Assembly: GCF_002218025.2 (NCBI RefSeq)
Contig: NZ_AP018680.1
Span: 992,001-1,056,000, forward strand
Direction of reading: 5' to 3'
DNA length: 64,000 bases
Source of the DNA: Vibrio casei
Lineage (GTDB): Bacteria; Pseudomonadota; Gammaproteobacteria; Enterobacterales; Vibrionaceae
This document shows, piece by piece, positions 62,060 through 64,000 of this stretch. The position numbers and the translations under genes are program-made. The notes beneath the pieces are model-generated. The model was not told where the DNA came from. It was given only the letters and a program-made list of their open reading frames with translations, and searched no databases. How positions within the stretch are numbered: position 1 is the first letter of the stretch; the number at the start of each line of letters is the position of its first letter.

Positions 62060-63481
62060 ATGGCATTTCAAGATGATTTTTTATGGGGTAGTGCATCGGC
62101 GGCATATCAAATTGAAGGCGGGGCAAGTTTAGATGGAAAAGGTCCATCGATTTGGGATACCTACTCACGCATTGCAGGTAATACTTTTAAAAATACTACC
62201 GGTGAAGTGGCGATCGATTTCTACCATAAGTTTGAAGAAGACATTGAGCTGATGAAAGAGATGGGCTTAAACGCGTATCGTTTCTCTGTTTCATGGTCTC
62301 GCGTAATGGCAGATGGCCGCACCGTGAACCCGAAAGGGGTTGAGTTTTATCATAAGGTTATCGATAAATTGATCGAGGCTGGTGTAGAGCCAATCTTAAC
62401 GGTTTATCACTGGGATCTACCTCAAGCACTGCAAGATGAATACGCCGGCTGGGAGAGCCGTGAAATTATTAAAGACTTCACTGCATTTTGTGAGCTGCTT
62501 TATAAAGAATATGGCAAAAAGGTGAAGTATTGGGTAACGCTCAATGAGCAAAATATCTTTACTGGCCTAGGCTATGTGCAAAAGCTTCATCCGCCGAAAG
62601 TATCGGACTACCAGCGTTTTATTAATGCTAACCACATTGCAAGCCTTGCTAATGCGAGTGCAATTAAGCTGTTCCGTGATATGGGTATCGAAGGTCAAGT
62701 TGGTCCAAGTTTCGCTTATGGCCCAACGTATGCCAAAAGTGAAAAACCAGAAGATGTGATTGCGATGGAAAATGCGCAAGAAATCGAAAACTTCTTATGG
62801 ATGGATGTCTACGCAAAAGGTGAATACCCTCGCATTGGCTTGAAGCTGTTGGAAAACTTAGGCATTAAAGTCGATTTCCAACCGGGCGATAAAGCCCTGC
62901 TTAAAGCGGGCGTATGTGACTTCATGGGGCTCAATTACTATCAATCGGCCACTTTCATCGATCCTAATCAGAAGCAAGACAATGTGCAGGCCGGTAATGC
63001 GGCGCAGGTATCTGTGGTATCAGAAGTGAAAGAGATCCCAACGCAAAAGCTTTATGCTCGCGCTGATAATGACTACCTTAAAATGACCGATTGGAATTGG
63101 GCCATCGATCCAAATGGTTTACGGGTGTCGTTACGTCGTATTACTTCACGTTACGGTGTTCCAATTCTGATTAGCGAAAATGGTCTCGGGGCATTTGATA
63201 CCTTAACGGAAGATGGCAAGGTGCATGATGACTATCGTATTAACTTCTTAAAAGAGCACGTTCAAGCGATTGAAGCGGCGATTGATGATGGCTGTGAAGT
63301 ATTAGGCTACTGTACTTGGTCATTCCAAGACTTGTTTAGCTGGCTCAACGGTTACGCAAAACGTTACGGCTTTGTTTATGTCGACCGTGATGAAGAAAGC
63401 GAAAAAGAGTTAAAACGCTACAAGAAAGATAGCTTCTACTGGTATCAAAAAGTGATTGAAAGTAATGGAAAAGAGTTGTAA
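62060..63481 (+). CDS. GH1 6-phospho-beta-glucosidase (second)
   Basis: 473 aa. FLWGSASAAYQIEGG start signature, acid/base Glu in WVTLNEQNIF (NEQ rather than the usual NEP), nucleophile Glu in ILISENGLG. The C-terminal FSWLNGYAKRYGFVYVDRD has Ser-x6-Lys-x-Tyr, the phosphate-binding set of GH1 6-phospho-glycosidases; free-sugar beta-glucosidases have Glu at the Ser position. It would hydrolyse phosphorylated disaccharides. AAGGATAGG lies before the ATG. It has its own promoter region after the lacI terminator. Confidence 0.9.
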   Translation: MAFQDDFLWGSASAAYQIEGGASLDGKGPSIWDTYSRIAGNTFKNTTGEVAIDFYHKFEEDIELMKEMGLNAYRFSVSWSRVMADGRTVNPKGVEFYHKVIDKLIEAGVEPILTVYHWDLPQALQDEYAGWESREIIKDFTAFCELLYKEYGKKVKYWVTLNEQNIFTGLGYVQKLHPPKVSDYQRFINANHIASLANASAIKLFRDMGIEGQVGPSFAYGPTYAKSEKPEDVIAMENAQEIENFLWMDVYAKGEYPRIGLKLLENLGIKVDFQPGDKALLKAGVCDFMGLNYYQSATFIDPNQKQDNVQAGNAAQVSVVSEVKEIPTQKLYARADNDYLKMTDWNWAIDPNGLRVSLRRITSRYGVPILISENGLGAFDTLTEDGKVHDDYRINFLKEHVQAIEAAIDDGCEVLGYCTWSFQDLFSWLNGYAKRYGFVYVDRDEESEKELKRYKKDSFYWYQKVIESNGKEL

Positions 63482-63534
63482 TTATTTTATGACAGACGCT
63501 TTGCTCTGATTGAGTACAGGGTATAACATTTAGG

Positions 63535-63567
63535 TGGCTGGCGTATAAATAGTGCGTCAGCCATTTT
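63535..63567 (+). terminator. Probable terminator after the second GH1 gene
   Basis: TGGCTGGCG-(11 nt)-CGTCAGCCA then TTTTG: a stem with one mismatch and a short T-tract. Confidence 0.6.
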
Positions 63568-63589
63568 GTATTAATGGGGTGTGAATAGG

Positions 63590-64000
63590 ATGAAATTAGG
63601 TTTTATTGGCTTTGGTAAAAGTACCAATCGTTATCATATGCCCTTTGTGGAAGCTTCTGGTGAATTTGAGGTGGTGGGTTTTTATACTCGTGGTTCTCGG
63701 CATTTTGATATGCCATATCCATCATATAACCAAAACATTCAACGATTTGACAGCGTGGAAGCTTTGCTTTGTTCGGATGTTGAAGTGATTGCCGTCACAA
63801 CACCAGCTTCTTCTCATTATGAGTATGCGAAACAAGCTATTCTTGCACATAAGCATGTCATCGTTGAAAAGCCGTTTTGTGATACGTTAGGCCAAGCAAA
63901 GGAATTGTATCAACTTGCAGAACAGAAACAGGTGAAAATAACGCCTTATCAGAATCGTCGTTTTGATAGTGACTTCTTAACGATTAAGGCGGTATTACAA
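63590..64000 (+). CDS. Gfo/Idh/MocA-family oxidoreductase, 5' part
   Basis: 137 codons, running off the window. The NAD(P)-binding start is MKLGFIGFGKSTNRYHMPF, with TTPASSHYEYAKQAILAHKHVIVEKPFCDTLGQAKEL containing the catalytic-area EKP motif, and TPYQNRRFDSDF. It resembles the E. coli YdgJ/YhhX branch. It probably oxidises or reduces a sugar or polyol; the substrate is unknown. AATAGG lies before the ATG. It may belong functionally to the sugar locus. Confidence 0.88.
   Translation, partial: MKLGFIGFGKSTNRYHMPFVEASGEFEVVGFYTRGSRHFDMPYPSYNQNIQRFDSVEALLCSDVEVIAVTTPASSHYEYAKQAILAHKHVIVEKPFCDTLGQAKELYQLAEQKQVKITPYQNRRFDSDFLTIKAVLQ

Noticed and set aside
1..64000. CRISPR array, prophage, integron or defence system
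   Set aside because: No regularly spaced repeats, phage structural genes, integrase with att sites or known defence genes were seen; only two IS elements are mobile.

Overview
The window is a low-GC Gammaproteobacterial chromosome segment, most likely from the Vibrionaceae (Vibrio or a close relative). The evidence is a ChiA-type GH18 chitinase like that of marine vibrios, plus gene neighbourhoods shared with E. coli and Vibrio: yejM-yejL/yejK next to a tRNA-Pro(GGG), ychE next to adhE, sodB next to grxD, gloA next to rnt, rsxABCDGE-nth, and uvrB-ybhK-moaABCDE. I cannot name the species from sequence alone.

Layout. 1-2825: a DHA2-type MFS exporter gene split by an IS3-like element. 2888-3256: tRNA-Ser(TGA) and tRNA-Pro(GGG). 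3332-9507: yejM, yejL, yejK, asd, a voltage-gated-type K+ channel and ychE. 10216-14140: adhE split after codon 68 by a second, different IS3-family element. 14282-20777: a degenerate SDR, sodB, grxD, a DsbA-like protein, a Na+/H+ antiporter, rnt, gloA and nth. 20787-26575: the Rsx/Rnf electron-transfer operon. 26755-33637: tRNA-Asn, uvrB, ybhK, and moaABCDE behind a probable Moco riboswitch. 33744-44925: an atypical GAPDH, chitinase chiA, and the Opp oligopeptide importer.

45152-64000 is a carbohydrate-uptake region. It holds two LacI regulators around a MalEFGK-type ABC importer, a LamB-like porin divergent from a MalM-like lipoprotein, and a ROK sugar kinase. These are followed by a cellobiose-type PTS (IIB, IIC, IIA, plus a second, divergent IIC), two GH1 enzymes, a third LacI and a Gfo/Idh/MocA oxidoreductase that runs off the window. 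A plausible reading is beta-glucoside use by two routes. The PTS would phosphorylate on entry. The porin and ABC importer would bring in free sugar, which the ROK kinase could then phosphorylate. Both would feed the GH1 6-phospho-beta-glucosidases. Good operator and CRP-like sites sit between the divergent genes.

Most of the window is ordinary housekeeping sequence. I saw no CRISPR array, prophage, defence island or clearly new system. The most informative observations are the two IS insertions whose ends and target duplications can be read to the base, and the set of palindromic operators and intercistronic hairpins in the sugar region. Also notable are the Moco leader ahead of a GTG-start moaA and an inverted DnaA-box pair upstream of uvrB.
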